Positions 27,159 through 36,282 of a DNA stretch of 64,000 nucleotides are shown here, in pieces. The translations under genes and the position numbers were made by a program. Source of the stretch: Thiosulfatihalobacter marinus (GTDB taxonomy: Bacteria > Pseudomonadota > Alphaproteobacteria > Rhodobacterales > Rhodobacteraceae); the NCBI RefSeq assembly GCF_016019955.1, contig NZ_JAECRZ010000010.1:62001-126000 (forward strand), in the 5' to 3' direction. A model generated the notes under the pieces. It made no database searches. It was not told where the DNA came from and saw only the letters and a program-made list of their open reading frames with translations. Every line of letters begins with the position of its first letter. Positions within the stretch are counted from its first letter, which is position 1.

Positions 27159-28256
27159 TCAGGCTGCCGCTCGGGTCGCGGCCAGAGTAAGCGCCTCGAA
27201 TTCGCCAAGCACAGGGAAGGCGGTACGCGAGTGTTCCGGTAACATCGCGCGCGGGATGTCGCACAGCAGGCTTTGACGCAGTTCCTCGGGCCGCCGACGC
27301 ACCCGGCCGATATTCAGCGTTTCCACGAATGTCCCGGCGCACAATACCGCCTCGTGATCGGGCAGCAGTACCTGGCAATAGGTGATCAGCGTATCGCCTG
27401 CTTTCGATTGCGCCGCACTACCATGCAGCAGATGGCCGGTAGGCACAAGAACGTGCTCGGCGCCAAACATATACTCGACACGTGATCCACCGATCACAAG
27501 GTGTTGCGACGGCGCTGTGGTGATGCTTCGGGTCAACCCGAAATACGGGGTACGCAACCGAATAGGCGCGAACAAACCGGCAGCCGGCACTGTGCGGCGC
27601 AAATTGGCCAGAACAGGCACCAGCGATCCATCAAGGGTTTGCACGACATCGCCCCGGCGCAGGTTGCCGACAGGGCGGTACCCGGCGGATGTCATGACCG
27701 GCGTCGAGACTGTCAAACTGGGCATTGGCCCAACAGGTTCGATCCGGTTGGACGCAGCAATAAAGGTCACGTCAGGCGCCAGAATCCGTGTCTCCTCCCT
27801 GGTGGTCAGGTCGCGGATATCGGCAGGGCTCAGGGGCATCGGATCCGGCATCGAACGGGTTGCAATCCGGCGGCGGCCCGGCTGTTCAACAGTCAAGCGC
27901 CCTCGCCGGGCGCGCAAGTCCCAGCAGTAAGTGATACGCAAAGTGTCCGTGCGCCCACCGGAATCAAGGTTCACCGCTGCATGAAAGATTTCGCCACCAC
28001 GGGTCATCACCAGAACAAGCCCGCCGCCTGGCAACGCCTGAAGCGTCAGGCCCGTAGCGCCGCGTCGCTCAGAGTCAAACCCGATCAACAACTGTGGGCG
28101 GTCGTAGGGGGAAACCTGGGTCTCCAGAACAAGGCTTCCGGAAGGCATCGGATATTGCAGGTTTTCATCCTCAACGGTCCGGCCTTGACCAGAACGCGCC
28201 AGACCGTCCGCGCAAAACAAGCTGCGCCTCCAGTCGGTCAGGGCGATCCAGCTCAT
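27159..28256 (-). CDS. Divergent Hint-domain protein (Hint-B) with Ser in place of the nucleophilic Cys
   Basis: A 365-residue protein. Residues ~1-135 are a beta-rich, LamG/concanavalin-like region (SLVLETQVSPYDRPQLLIGFDSE..., GLVLVMTRGGEIFHAAVNLDS). A Hint domain follows from about residue 180. Where Hint-A and Hint-C have PCFVAGT and PCFVQGT, this protein reads PSLTVST, so the catalytic Cys aligns with Ser. The block-B histidine is probably kept in APSQHLVIGG, and FGAEHVLVPTGHLLHG matches the following conserved segment. The tail differs from those of the other Hint proteins. No signal peptide. The gene follows Hint-C on the same strand, 33 bases after its stop codon, so the two are likely co-transcribed. 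Confidence 0.8.
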   Translation of the reverse strand: MSWIALTDWRRSLFCADGLARSGQGRTVEDENLQYPMPSGSLVLETQVSPYDRPQLLIGFDSERRGATGLTLQALPGGGLVLVMTRGGEIFHAAVNLDSGGRTDTLRITYCWDLRARRGRLTVEQPGRRRIATRSMPDPMPLSPADIRDLTTREETRILAPDVTFIAASNRIEPVGPMPSLTVSTPVMTSAGYRPVGNLRRGDVVQTLDGSLVPVLANLRRTVPAAGLFAPIRLRTPYFGLTRSITTAPSQHLVIGGSRVEYMFGAEHVLVPTGHLLHGSAAQSKAGDTLITYCQVLLPDHEAVLCAGTFVETLNIGRVRRRPEELRQSLLCDIPRAMLPEHSRTAFPVLGEFEALTLAATRAAA

Positions 28257-28289
28257 CTTGAGTGACCTTTCTCCCGCATGTCGCCCCTC

Positions 28290-29852
28290 TTATGCCGCCA
28301 TGGTCAGGGCCGTCAGGGCCGACGCCTCGAACTGCCGAAGGCCGCGCCGCGCCATTGGCCCATAGCCATGCCCCGTGGCCGGATCCAGTTCTGGAAACAG
28401 TGACAGGATTTCGGCAAGGATCTCGGGTTCGAAGACTTCCGAAATCTGCGGCCCGGGCAAAAAGCTTTCTGTCGTCAATTTTTCGGAGAACACAATCTGA
28501 TGCGTATCGAACAGGATATGGAAATAGGTAACATGCCCTCCTGGCTGACGCGTGACTGAAAGATCATTCACAAGATCACGCGCCGCGATCAGAACTTCAT
28601 CTTCCCCAAACAGCAATTGCGCCCAGGCATTGTTGATCAGAACCCGATGCAGCGGTGACAGCAACAGCTCGCGGTGATCGCCAAACGTGCCGGGCGCAAT
28701 CCGAATGGGCGCCAGGCCCCCTTGCGCCTCGACACGGCGGTTCCCGATCCACCGCACCGGCTGTGGGCCATTGTCCAGTGTTTCGACAAGATCCCCAGGC
28801 TGCAAATGTTCGACAGGCACTTCACCCTGCGGCGTTCTGATCAAAGTGCCTTGAACAAAGCAGGGCGCCTGTGTCAGCGTCACAAAGCCTACATCCGTGT
28901 TCCCGGAACCGTCGGCCACCGTGTAGGTGAAATTCACGGTCTCTTCGTCACCGTCGGATTCGATCGTTACCGAGCCATCCGCATTCAGCGTGATGACCTG
29001 ACCGTTGGTCAGCGTGATGGGCACCCCAACCCCCGCCGCCTGCCCGTTGATTTGGGTAATGGTCAGGGTACCGGTCCCGATATCGTTGCTCAACAGATCG
29101 ACCGTGCGCGCGCTGTCCAACCCCATCGTCACCGTATCGGTATTGGCGATCAAGGCAGTCTGCACAGACCCGCCGGCAATCAACAAGGCCGAGTCATAAC
29201 TGCTGTCGGACACGTCGGCGATGGCAATGCGGATAGTGTTGGCGACACCCGAATTCACCGGGATCGTCAGCGTCATGGTAAGCGTGAAACCGTCCATTTC
29301 GGTGTTATAGATGCCGCCGGTATTGTTCACGAACAGGCTTTCGTTTTCTCCACCATTGATATTGCCGGGATCCACATCCCCGTCACCGATCTCCATCGGC
29401 ACATTCGTGCCGTTGATCGTGACCGCTACAAAATCCTGGAAAACCGAACTGACATATTCCGGGTATTCCTCGGAAGCAAAGACGAACTGCATCGTCATCG
29501 TGTCGCCGGTTGGAACAAATTCGACCGTCAGATAGGACGCGTCATAGGTGTTTGCTCCGGCCAGCGCGTTGAACTCGGGGTTGTTGTCTTCACCATTTGT
29601 GTTGGTGGACTGGCCAGAACTCTGGTTGTAGCTTCCGTTGCGATTGGTGAAATTCTGCGCGCGCCCCGTCGAGAGAATGACACCGGAATCGCTGGGCGTG
29701 GCATCGGGCGAGATGGTGTCGCCGTTGCTGTAGATACCCGAAGATCGGTTGTCGCCCGTATAGGTCGCATCAGTGACAGTCACGCCATCGCCAAAGATTT
29801 CGTTCGCCATGTCCATGGCATCAGCATTGGTGTTCACCGGCAATCTTGGCAT
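28290..29852 (-). CDS. Choice-of-anchor L / Ig-like / Hint-domain protein (Hint-C)
   Basis: A 520-residue paralogue of Hint-A with the same order of parts: choice-of-anchor L-type domain (~1-225: MFGD-like start, GVILSTGRAQ, FVFASEEYPEYVSSVFQDFVA, DGFTLTMTLTIPV), Ig/VCBS-like domain (~230-325: VDLLSNDIGTGTLTITQINGQ, VNFTYTVADGSGNTDVGFVTL), Hint domain from QAPCFVQGTLIRT with the nucleophilic Cys, LSPLHRVLINN, HILFDTHQIVFSEKLTTESFLPG, and a tail ending ATGHGYGPMARRGLRQFEASAL. The ATG at 29852 has a weak AGGGG-type site further upstream. Both paralogues are strongly acidic in the non-Hint part, as are many calcium-binding secreted proteins. No signal peptide. Confidence 0.88.
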   Translation of the reverse strand: MPRLPVNTNADAMDMANEIFGDGVTVTDATYTGDNRSSGIYSNGDTISPDATPSDSGVILSTGRAQNFTNRNGSYNQSSGQSTNTNGEDNNPEFNALAGANTYDASYLTVEFVPTGDTMTMQFVFASEEYPEYVSSVFQDFVAVTINGTNVPMEIGDGDVDPGNINGGENESLFVNNTGGIYNTEMDGFTLTMTLTIPVNSGVANTIRIAIADVSDSSYDSALLIAGGSVQTALIANTDTVTMGLDSARTVDLLSNDIGTGTLTITQINGQAAGVGVPITLTNGQVITLNADGSVTIESDGDEETVNFTYTVADGSGNTDVGFVTLTQAPCFVQGTLIRTPQGEVPVEHLQPGDLVETLDNGPQPVRWIGNRRVEAQGGLAPIRIAPGTFGDHRELLLSPLHRVLINNAWAQLLFGEDEVLIAARDLVNDLSVTRQPGGHVTYFHILFDTHQIVFSEKLTTESFLPGPQISEVFEPEILAEILSLFPELDPATGHGYGPMARRGLRQFEASALTALTMAA

Positions 29853-30151
29853 ACTGCTATACCCCTAGGGCGGGGCAGATCGCATCGCAGCACCGGTTTT
29901 CCGGTCTGCACGCACACCGATCACGCGACGCATCTCGCGCCGTCGTTCCGGATTTTGGCCATTTCCCCTGGCTCAACTGCTATGTGACCTGCCTCGGTCT
30001 TATTGTTTGACCACACTAAACACGAAAAAAGGGCGCCTGTTAAGACACTTGTGGGCGTACCCCTATGATCCGGCCCCATTTGTGACTTTCAGACATCTTT
30101 GGCCTGTGCGAGAAACACATCAACCCTCTTTCAGATCGCTGGAATACAGAC
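29853..30151. other. Divergent intergenic region between Hint-C and dapE
   Basis: A 299-base spacer holding promoters for Hint-C (minus) and dapE (plus). It is not similar by eye to the spacer upstream of Hint-A, so the two paralogues probably have different regulation. I see no other element in it. Confidence 0.45.
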
Positions 30152-31297
30152 ATGCCCGCAACAGATCCCGCCCAATTGACCGCCAACCTGATCCGCTGCC
30201 CTTCGGTCACACCCACCGAAGGCGGTGCACTGGTGCTTCTGGAAAACCTTCTGTCGCAGGCCGGGTTTGAGTGCGCGCGCGTGGATCGCGGCGGGATTTC
30301 GAACCTGTTTGCCCGCTGGGGCACCAGGGCACATCCCAAAAGCTTTGGGTTCAATGGCCATACGGATGTTGTCCCGGTTGGCGACGAGGCCGCCTGGACG
30401 GTTGATCCCTTCGGCGCTGAAATCCGCGATGGGATCATGTATGGGCGCGGCGCTACCGACATGAAATCCGGGGTTGCCGCCTTTGTCGCCGCGGCCGTGG
30501 ATTTTGTGCACGAGACCCCGCCAGACGGTGCCGTCGTGCTGACCATCACCGGGGATGAGGAAGGCGACGCTGTGAATGGCACGCTCGCATTGCTGGATCA
30601 CATGAGCGAACAGGGCGAGCAAATGTCGGTCTGCCTGGTCGGCGAGCCGACGTGCCCGGAAGAGATGGGCGACATGATGAAGATCGGTCGGCGCGGTTCC
30701 CTGACCGCCTGGTTCACCTTCACCGGGGTACAGGGCCATTCGGCCTATCCTCACCGCGCAAACAACCCGCTTCCGGCCATGGCCCGGCTGATGGACCAGT
30801 TGTCCAGCCATGTGCTGGACAACGGTACGGATCATTTTGATGCGTCCACGCTCGCCGTTGTGACCATGGATACCGGCAACCCCGCCACCAACGTGATCCC
30901 GGCCGAATGCCGTGCCACCGTCAATATCCGTTTCAATGATGCCCATTCCGGTGAAACGCTGACCAGCTGGTTGCAATCCATGGCCGACACGGTCGCCACG
31001 CAAACAGGTGTTGGCATCGCCATGAAGGTTTCGGTGTCCGGCGAAAGCTTCATCACGCCACCGGGCCCCTTGTCCGATCTTGTTTCGGCGGCGGTCGCCG
31101 CGGAAACCAACCGCACTCCGGTGCTCAGCACGTCAGGCGGCACGTCAGATGCACGTTTCATACAGCACCACTGCCCCGTGGTCGAATTCGGTCTTGTCGG
31201 AAAAACCATGCACAAGGTCGACGAGAACGTCCCGGTCGCCCAGATACACCAGCTCAAGGCCATTTATGCGCGGATTCTGCGTGACTATTTCGCCTGA
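30152..31297 (+). CDS. dapE: Succinyl-diaminopimelate desuccinylase
   Basis: A 381-residue zinc peptidase-family M20 enzyme that removes succinate from N-succinyl-L,L-diaminopimelate. Metal-binding and catalytic segments are [42 protein letters not shown] and, near the end, the histidine in [10 protein letters not shown]. The dimerisation domain covers about residues 180-290. Length is usual. The next gene starts inside its last codons. Confidence 0.96.
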   Translation: MPATDPAQLTANLIRCPSVTPTEGGALVLLENLLSQAGFECARVDRGGISNLFARWGTRAHPKSFGFNGHTDVVPVGDEAAWTVDPFGAEIRDGIMYGRGATDMKSGVAAFVAAAVDFVHETPPDGAVVLTITGDEEGDAVNGTLALLDHMSEQGEQMSVCLVGEPTCPEEMGDMMKIGRRGSLTAWFTFTGVQGHSAYPHRANNPLPAMARLMDQLSSHVLDNGTDHFDASTLAVVTMDTGNPATNVIPAECRATVNIRFNDAHSGETLTSWLQSMADTVATQTGVGIAMKVSVSGESFITPPGPLSDLVSAAVAAETNRTPVLSTSGGTSDARFIQHHCPVVEFGLVGKTMHKVDENVPVAQIHQLKAIYARILRDYFA

Positions 31298-31898
31298 TCC
31301 CCACTATCGCCACCGCCTGGTGGTGATGGTCAAGGAACCACGCCCCGGTCGCGTCAAAACCCGCCTGGGCCACGAGATTGGCATGATCGACGCCGCCACA
31401 TGGTTCCGGCATCAATCGTGCGACCTGCTGCGCCGCCTGCGCGATCCCCGCTGGGAGTTGCTGCTTGCGGTGACACCGGACAAGGACGGGCTTGAGTCAC
31501 GCGTCTGGCCCGTTGACCTCCCGCGAGTTGCGCAAGGTCATGGAAATCTAGGCACCCGAATGGCGCGTCAGTTTCGCACCCTTCCGCGCGGTCCGATCTG
31601 CATCATCGGCGCCGATATCCCCGGTATCCGGCGTCATCATATCGCACGGGCCTTTGACCGGCTGGGCAATTTCGATGCTGTCTTCGGGCCTGCAACGGAT
31701 GGCGGCTATTGGCTGATTGGATTGAAACGCACCAAACCGGCGCCGCCTTCCCTGTTCCGGAACGTGCGCTGGTCCACGCAGCACGCGCTGGCCGACACAA
31801 TCGCCACATTACCCTCTCACCGGATTGCCATGGTCGCCACGCTGGACGATGTGGATACCGCCGCCGATCTTGCGCGACACGCGCCTTCTTTTGGCTGA
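31266..31898 (+). CDS. TIGR04282-type glycosyltransferase
   Basis: About 210 residues, resembling the TIGR04282 family (Rossmann-like GT-A fold, annotated in some genomes as arsenosugar biosynthesis glycosyltransferase). The N-terminal [17 protein letters not shown] is the nucleotide-sugar-binding start; [15 protein letters not shown] and the [20 protein letters not shown] segment with its DGG motif are characteristic. I start it at the ATG at 31266 (AAGG at 6 bases), which overlaps the end of dapE by 32 bases in another frame; a GTG at 31281 is an alternative. No arsenic genes are nearby, so the specific function is uncertain. Its stop codon lies inside a dispersed GC-rich repeat. Confidence 0.8.
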   Translation: MRGFCVTISPDPHYRHRLVVMVKEPRPGRVKTRLGHEIGMIDAATWFRHQSCDLLRRLRDPRWELLLAVTPDKDGLESRVWPVDLPRVAQGHGNLGTRMARQFRTLPRGPICIIGADIPGIRRHHIARAFDRLGNFDAVFGPATDGGYWLIGLKRTKPAPPSLFRNVRWSTQHALADTIATLPSHRIAMVATLDDVDTAADLARHAPSFG

Positions 31899-31970
31899 AA
31901 ATATCCTGGGGGAGGCGCGAGCTTGCTCGCGACGGGGGCAAAGCCCCCAAACCCCGTGACCCCGCGCGCG
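31886..31970. repeat. Dispersed intergenic repeat, copy 2
   Basis: Begins TTCTTTTGGCT, then AAATATCC, GGGGG, the palindrome CGCGAGCTTGCTCGCG, CGACGGGGG, CAAAG and CCCCC. It has the same succession and orientation as the repeat at 7041-7120. The hairpin GGGGGCAAAGCCCCC (31934-31948) may help end transcription of the glycosyltransferase gene. The first bases encode the end of that gene (PSFG-stop). Confidence 0.7.
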
Positions 31971-31990
31971 GCGCGTGCTAGGGGGGGGCC

Positions 31991-34243
31991 ATGCGCATAC
32001 CCACAAAAGAGGAAATCCTGGAATGGATTTCCGACAACCCGACCCTCACCTCGAAACGCGACATTGCCAAGGCTTTTGGCATCAAGGGCGCGGCACGCAT
32101 CGATCTCAAGCGCCTGCTCAAGGAGCTTGAGGCCGACGGACATCTCCGGAAGCGGAACAAGTCTTATCGCGACCCGGACAAGCTCCCTCCGGTTTGCGTG
32201 TTGCAGATCACAGGCCCGGACACGGATGGCGATCTGTTTGCCCGCCCGCTTGAATGGCACGGGGACGGACCCGCCCCACGCGTTCTCGTGATCCCGCGCC
32301 CAAGCGACCCCGCGCTTGGCGAAGGCGACCGTATCCTTGGCCGGCTCGCCGAAACCACCGGGGAGACACATCAATACGAGGCGCGCCTGATCCGCCGGAT
32401 CGGAACCAATCCACGCCGCGTTCTGGGCGTTTACCGTCTAACCGCCGAGGGCGGGCGCATTCTTCCCATCGACAAGGGCGACGGCAAGGAATGGCAGGTG
32501 CTTTCCGAACATACGGGCGGCGCGAAAGATGGCGAACTTGTCGAGGCAGAGCAAAGTGGACCACGCGGGCGACTGGGCCTGCCGCGCGCCAAGGTGGTCC
32601 AGCGGCTGGGCGATCCAAGCGCCCCAAGGGCGGTTTCGCTGATTGCAATCCACCAGCACGGCATCCCCGATACATTCCCGGACGACGTGATCGCCCAGGC
32701 CGACCAGGCCAGGCCCGCCCCCCTCGGCAAACGCGACGATTTGCGCGACCTGCCCTTCGTCACCATCGATCCGGCAGACGCGCGCGACCACGACGATGCC
32801 TGCTGGGCCCATGCCGACGATGATCCGAAAAACGACGGCGGGCATGTGATCTGGGTCGCGATTGCGGACGTGGCGCAATATGTGCGGCCCGGCACGCCGC
32901 TGGATCGCGAAGCGCGCAAGCGGGGCAATTCCAGTTACTTTCCCGACCGGGTTGTGCCTATGCTTCCAGACCGTCTGTCAGGCGATCTGTGCTCTTTGCA
33001 CGAAGGTGTCCCGCGCCCCACGCTGGCAGTGCGCATTCAGATCGACGCCAAGGGCAAGAAGATCGCGCACCGCTTTACCCGTGCGATGATCCGGTCCGTT
33101 GCGTCCCTGAACTATGCCGAGGTTCAGACCGCCCGCGACGGCCAACCGAACCAGGCATGTGCACCCTTGATGCAAAACGTGATCACCCCGCTTTATGCGG
33201 CCTATGAGGCCCTGACCAAGGCGCGTGCCGAACGTCAGCCGCTTGACCTGGACTTGCCGGAACGCCGCATTGAACTGAGCGACGCGGGTCAGGTCACTTC
33301 CGTGAACTTCCGGGATCGCCTGGATGCGCATCGGTTGATCGAGGAATTCATGATCCTGGCCAATGTCTGCGCCGCCGAAACCCTGATCGCGGCCAGGTCA
33401 CCGCTGCTGTTTCGCGTTCATGAAGAGCCCAGCCAGGAAAAGCTGGACGCGCTGCGCGAAACCGCCTCTGCCGCCGGGTACTCTCTGGCCAAGGGACAGG
33501 TGCTGCAAACCCGCCACCTGAACGCGCTGCTCAACGCAGCGGCCGGTTCGGACGACGCGGAACTGATCAACCTTTCCACGTTGCGCTCGATGACCCAGGC
33601 CTATTACAGCCCGGCGAATTTCGGCCATTTCGGACTTGCGCTGCAATCCTATGCGCATTTCACCTCTCCGATCCGCCGCTATGCCGATCTTGTGGTGCAT
33701 CGCGCCCTGATCTCGGCCCATGGATGGGGCGATGACGGACTTTCGCCCGAAGGCATCGAGATGCTGGAAAATACGGCTACGCATATTTCCGACACCGAAC
33801 GCCGGTCGATGCTGGCCGAACGCGATACAACCGATCGGTACCTTGCCGCCTACCTGTCCGAACGGATCGGTAACGAATTCACCGGTCGGATCAGCGGCAT
33901 CGCACGGTTTGGAGTGTTCGTGAAGCTCGACGAAACGGGGGCCGACGGGCTTGTCCCTATGCGCGAACTTGGGCGGGAATACTTTCATTATGATCGCGAA
34001 AACAACACCCTGACCGGTAGCGACACCGGTATGGTGATAGGTCTTGGCCAACCTGTGACCGTACGTCTTGCGGAGGCCGCGCCGGTGACGGGTGGGATCG
34101 CACTACAACTGCTGTCGCTGGATGGCGCGCCCCTGAAGCGCGCCCCGGGTGGCCGTGGCAAAGGCGGCCCGGTCCGGCGCAAGGCGACCAAGGCCAAGCG
34201 CAAGTCCGACAAGATCAAACGCAAGGTTTCGCGGCGCCGTTAA
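31991..34243 (+). CDS. rnr: Ribonuclease R
   Basis: A 750-residue 3'-to-5' exoribonuclease of the RNB family. An N-terminal winged-helix region (1-70, LEWISDNPTLTSKRDIAKAFGIKGAAR) is followed by cold-shock-like domains, the RNB catalytic domain (~240-590) with TIDPADARDHDDACWA carrying the metal-binding aspartates, an S1 domain (~610-695, FTGRISGIARFGVFVKLDETGADGLVP) and a Lys/Arg-rich tail (KATKAKRKSDKIKRKVSRRR) typical of RNase R and needed to degrade structured RNA. The ATG is preceded by a G8 tract (31981-31988) two bases away. Confidence 0.97.
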   Translation: MRIPTKEEILEWISDNPTLTSKRDIAKAFGIKGAARIDLKRLLKELEADGHLRKRNKSYRDPDKLPPVCVLQITGPDTDGDLFARPLEWHGDGPAPRVLVIPRPSDPALGEGDRILGRLAETTGETHQYEARLIRRIGTNPRRVLGVYRLTAEGGRILPIDKGDGKEWQVLSEHTGGAKDGELVEAEQSGPRGRLGLPRAKVVQRLGDPSAPRAVSLIAIHQHGIPDTFPDDVIAQADQARPAPLGKRDDLRDLPFVTIDPADARDHDDACWAHADDDPKNDGGHVIWVAIADVAQYVRPGTPLDREARKRGNSSYFPDRVVPMLPDRLSGDLCSLHEGVPRPTLAVRIQIDAKGKKIAHRFTRAMIRSVASLNYAEVQTARDGQPNQACAPLMQNVITPLYAAYEALTKARAERQPLDLDLPERRIELSDAGQVTSVNFRDRLDAHRLIEEFMILANVCAAETLIAARSPLLFRVHEEPSQEKLDALRETASAAGYSLAKGQVLQTRHLNALLNAAAGSDDAELINLSTLRSMTQAYYSPANFGHFGLALQSYAHFTSPIRRYADLVVHRALISAHGWGDDGLSPEGIEMLENTATHISDTERRSMLAERDTTDRYLAAYLSERIGNEFTGRISGIARFGVFVKLDETGADGLVPMRELGREYFHYDRENNTLTGSDTGMVIGLGQPVTVRLAEAAPVTGGIALQLLSLDGAPLKRAPGGRGKGGPVRRKATKAKRKSDKIKRKVSRRR

Positions 34244-34581
34244 GGCTCTTGGAAAGACTATCTGCTGCACAAGGTTGGAACGCACCGCGAATCGTGACCC
34301 TGTGGCAAGCGAACGGCCAGCACATTTGCGGCCTTGTATGGGGCGATTGCATCAGGCGTTTACTGGGTTGTCCCGAGGGTCGTGGTTCCTTGCGCCGGGC
34401 AAGCCCCGCGAGTGGTCCCGTCCTTATCTGGTGTCGTTGTGCGCCATTCTGGTGGATCATCTTCGTGTTTCGGCCCTGTTGCACGTCCGGCCAGGGGAAC
34501 TGCGTGCGCCCATCTCCCCCGAGCCACTTTTCCAGCCCCGGTATTCGCGCTACGATCGCGCAAACATACAAAAGGCACATC
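34244..34581. other. Intergenic region between rnr and the lytic transglycosylase, no convincing gene
   Basis: A 338-base stretch open in several frames on both strands because of high GC content, but none of the translations resembles a known family or has a good ribosome binding site. It probably holds the promoter of the downstream transglycosylase gene. I see no strong terminator for rnr. Confidence 0.45.
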
Positions 34582-35841
34582 ATGCGGCTTTTCGGTTCGG
34601 CGGTGGCCGGGGTCATTTTGACCATTTTGTGGACTGGGCAACCCGCAATGGCGAATGCACCTGATTCCTCTCCGCGCCCGGCACTACGGCCCCCGGAATC
34701 CACACCCCGGGAACCCGGAAACATGGCGTTCCACGCCTGGGTGGCAGAGTACCGGACACGCGCGATTGCAGCCGGCATTCGGCCCGATGTCATTGACCGG
34801 GCAATGGCCGGACTACGCTACAATACCGATGTGATTCAAAAGGATCGTACCCAGTCGGAATTCACCAAGACGATTTGGGACTATCTTGATACCGCAGTCT
34901 CTGACCTGCGCATTCGAAACGGTCAGGTGGCGCTGAACCGTCATCGTGCCCCGCTGGATCAGATTGAGGCCAAATACGGCGTCGACAAGCAAATCATTGT
35001 CGCAATCTGGGGTCTGGAAAGTGCCTATGGTACGTTTCGGGGCACAATCCCCGTCATCGAAGCCATGGCAACACTCGCCCATGACGGACGGCGCGCCGCG
35101 TTCTTCGAAAGCCAACTGACAGCGGCGCTTGGCATTCTTCAAAATGGCGATGTCGAATTGGATCAGATGAAAGGCAGCTGGGCTGGCGCGATGGGCCATA
35201 CCCAGTTCATGCCCACGTCATTCCTTGCACATGCTGTTGATTTTACCGGCGACGGCAAACGCGATATCTGGTCGGACGATGCCCGCGATGCGCTGGCGTC
35301 AACTGCGGCCTATCTTGCCGCCAATGGCTGGGCTCCAGGGCAGCCCTGGGGAGTTGAAATACGGATTCCCGACAGATTCGATTATGCGCAGGCACGACGT
35401 GAAATCACGAAAATGCCGTCCGAATGGGCGCGTATCGGCGTTCTGGATATGGCGGGCAACCCTGTGCCCAATCATGGCCCCGCATCGGTGCTGCTTCCTG
35501 CGGGGGCAAAAGGCGCGGCTTTCCTGATCTTTGCCAATTTCGAGGTTCTGGAAAGCTACAACACCGCCGACGCCTATGTGATTGGCGTAGGTCACCTTGC
35601 GGATCGCATCGCCGGTGGACCACCCATTCAGGGAAATTGGCCAAGGGACGATCGCGCCCTTACCTTTGGAGAGCGGATCGAACTGCAAGAACGTCTGACC
35701 GGCAAAGGATTTGACACAAGGAAGATTGATGGAAAAATCGGCCCTCTGACGATCGAGGCCGTGCGCCAATACCAGGCATCTGTCGGGCTTGTCGCCGATG
35801 GCTATGCTTCGCTTAGCCTGCTTGAAAGACTACGATCATAG
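34582..35841 (+). CDS. Lytic murein transglycosylase, MltB family, with peptidoglycan-binding domain
   Basis: A 419-residue secreted protein. A Sec signal (1-25, ending PAMA-NA) precedes a proline-rich linker and a transglycosylase domain (~50-340) with catalytic Glu in IWGLESAYGTFRG, followed by AMGHTQFMPTSFLAHAVDFTGDG and AAYLAANGWAPGQPWGVE. The C-terminal ~60 residues are a PG-binding-1 repeat (LTGKGFDTRKIDGKIGPLTIEAVRQYQASVGL). It cleaves glycan strands to 1,6-anhydro ends in the periplasm. No lipobox is seen, so it is soluble rather than a lipoprotein. The ATG at 34582 has AAAAGG upstream; the open frame upstream to 34249 has no signal peptide. Confidence 0.92.
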   Translation: MRLFGSAVAGVILTILWTGQPAMANAPDSSPRPALRPPESTPREPGNMAFHAWVAEYRTRAIAAGIRPDVIDRAMAGLRYNTDVIQKDRTQSEFTKTIWDYLDTAVSDLRIRNGQVALNRHRAPLDQIEAKYGVDKQIIVAIWGLESAYGTFRGTIPVIEAMATLAHDGRRAAFFESQLTAALGILQNGDVELDQMKGSWAGAMGHTQFMPTSFLAHAVDFTGDGKRDIWSDDARDALASTAAYLAANGWAPGQPWGVEIRIPDRFDYAQARREITKMPSEWARIGVLDMAGNPVPNHGPASVLLPAGAKGAAFLIFANFEVLESYNTADAYVIGVGHLADRIAGGPPIQGNWPRDDRALTFGERIELQERLTGKGFDTRKIDGKIGPLTIEAVRQYQASVGLVADGYASLSLLERLRS

Positions 35842-36020
35842 GAAGTTTTCCAGGGTCAGACAGTTCTGGCCACGGACCCTGGCCTTTGACGCGGCAAGGA
35901 AGCAGCCCCGGTTTCCTTTCAGGGCCGTGTCGATTTCGACTGGTACTTTGCCAGGAAACAGCATGCAGACACCGGCATCGGCCGCTGATACCGCGCGCAT
36001 TTCCATGACCCCGACTACTA

Positions 36021-36282
36021 GGGTCAGGACCCATTAATCCTGCGCCACTGGTTTAACAGATTTGCTGTCTGACTACGTACAATGCCGCAGGAATAGTGGT
36101 TCTATTTCAAGGCATTGAAAGGACGTCAGGCGGCAAATCCGTCAAATCCGCAGGACGCCAAATCCACTTCATCTCAGCGGCTTGGCACGCTTGGAAATAG
36201 AGCCACTATGTCCGGCGCGCGCCAAACCCCCGATATTTCGTGGATTTGGCGCCAGTGGTGCAGGATTAATGGGTCCTGACCC
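36021..36282. mobile_element. MITE-like element with nested inverted repeats
   Basis: A 262-base non-coding element. Its ends form a near-perfect inverted repeat of about 30 bases (GGGTCAGGACCCATTAATCC at 36021-36040 against its complement at 36263-36282, continuing inwards with one mismatch). A second, inner inverted repeat pairs ATAGTGGTTCTATTTC near 36093-36112 with its complement near 36190-36209. The element is flanked on both sides by TA, within CTAG, consistent with a target-site duplication as made by IS630- or IS5-type transposases. It has no transposase gene of its own. Its right end touches the stop codon of the ABC permease gene (stop read on the minus strand at 36284-36282). Confidence 0.8.

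Noticed and set aside
28674..29987. 437-codon plus-strand open frame opposite Hint-C
   Set aside because: Low-complexity Arg/His-rich translation; Hint-C has clear domains on the minus strand.
34215..34793. Open frames in the rnr-transglycosylase gap, both strands
   Set aside because: No ribosome binding site, no family resemblance, and different frames overlap one another.
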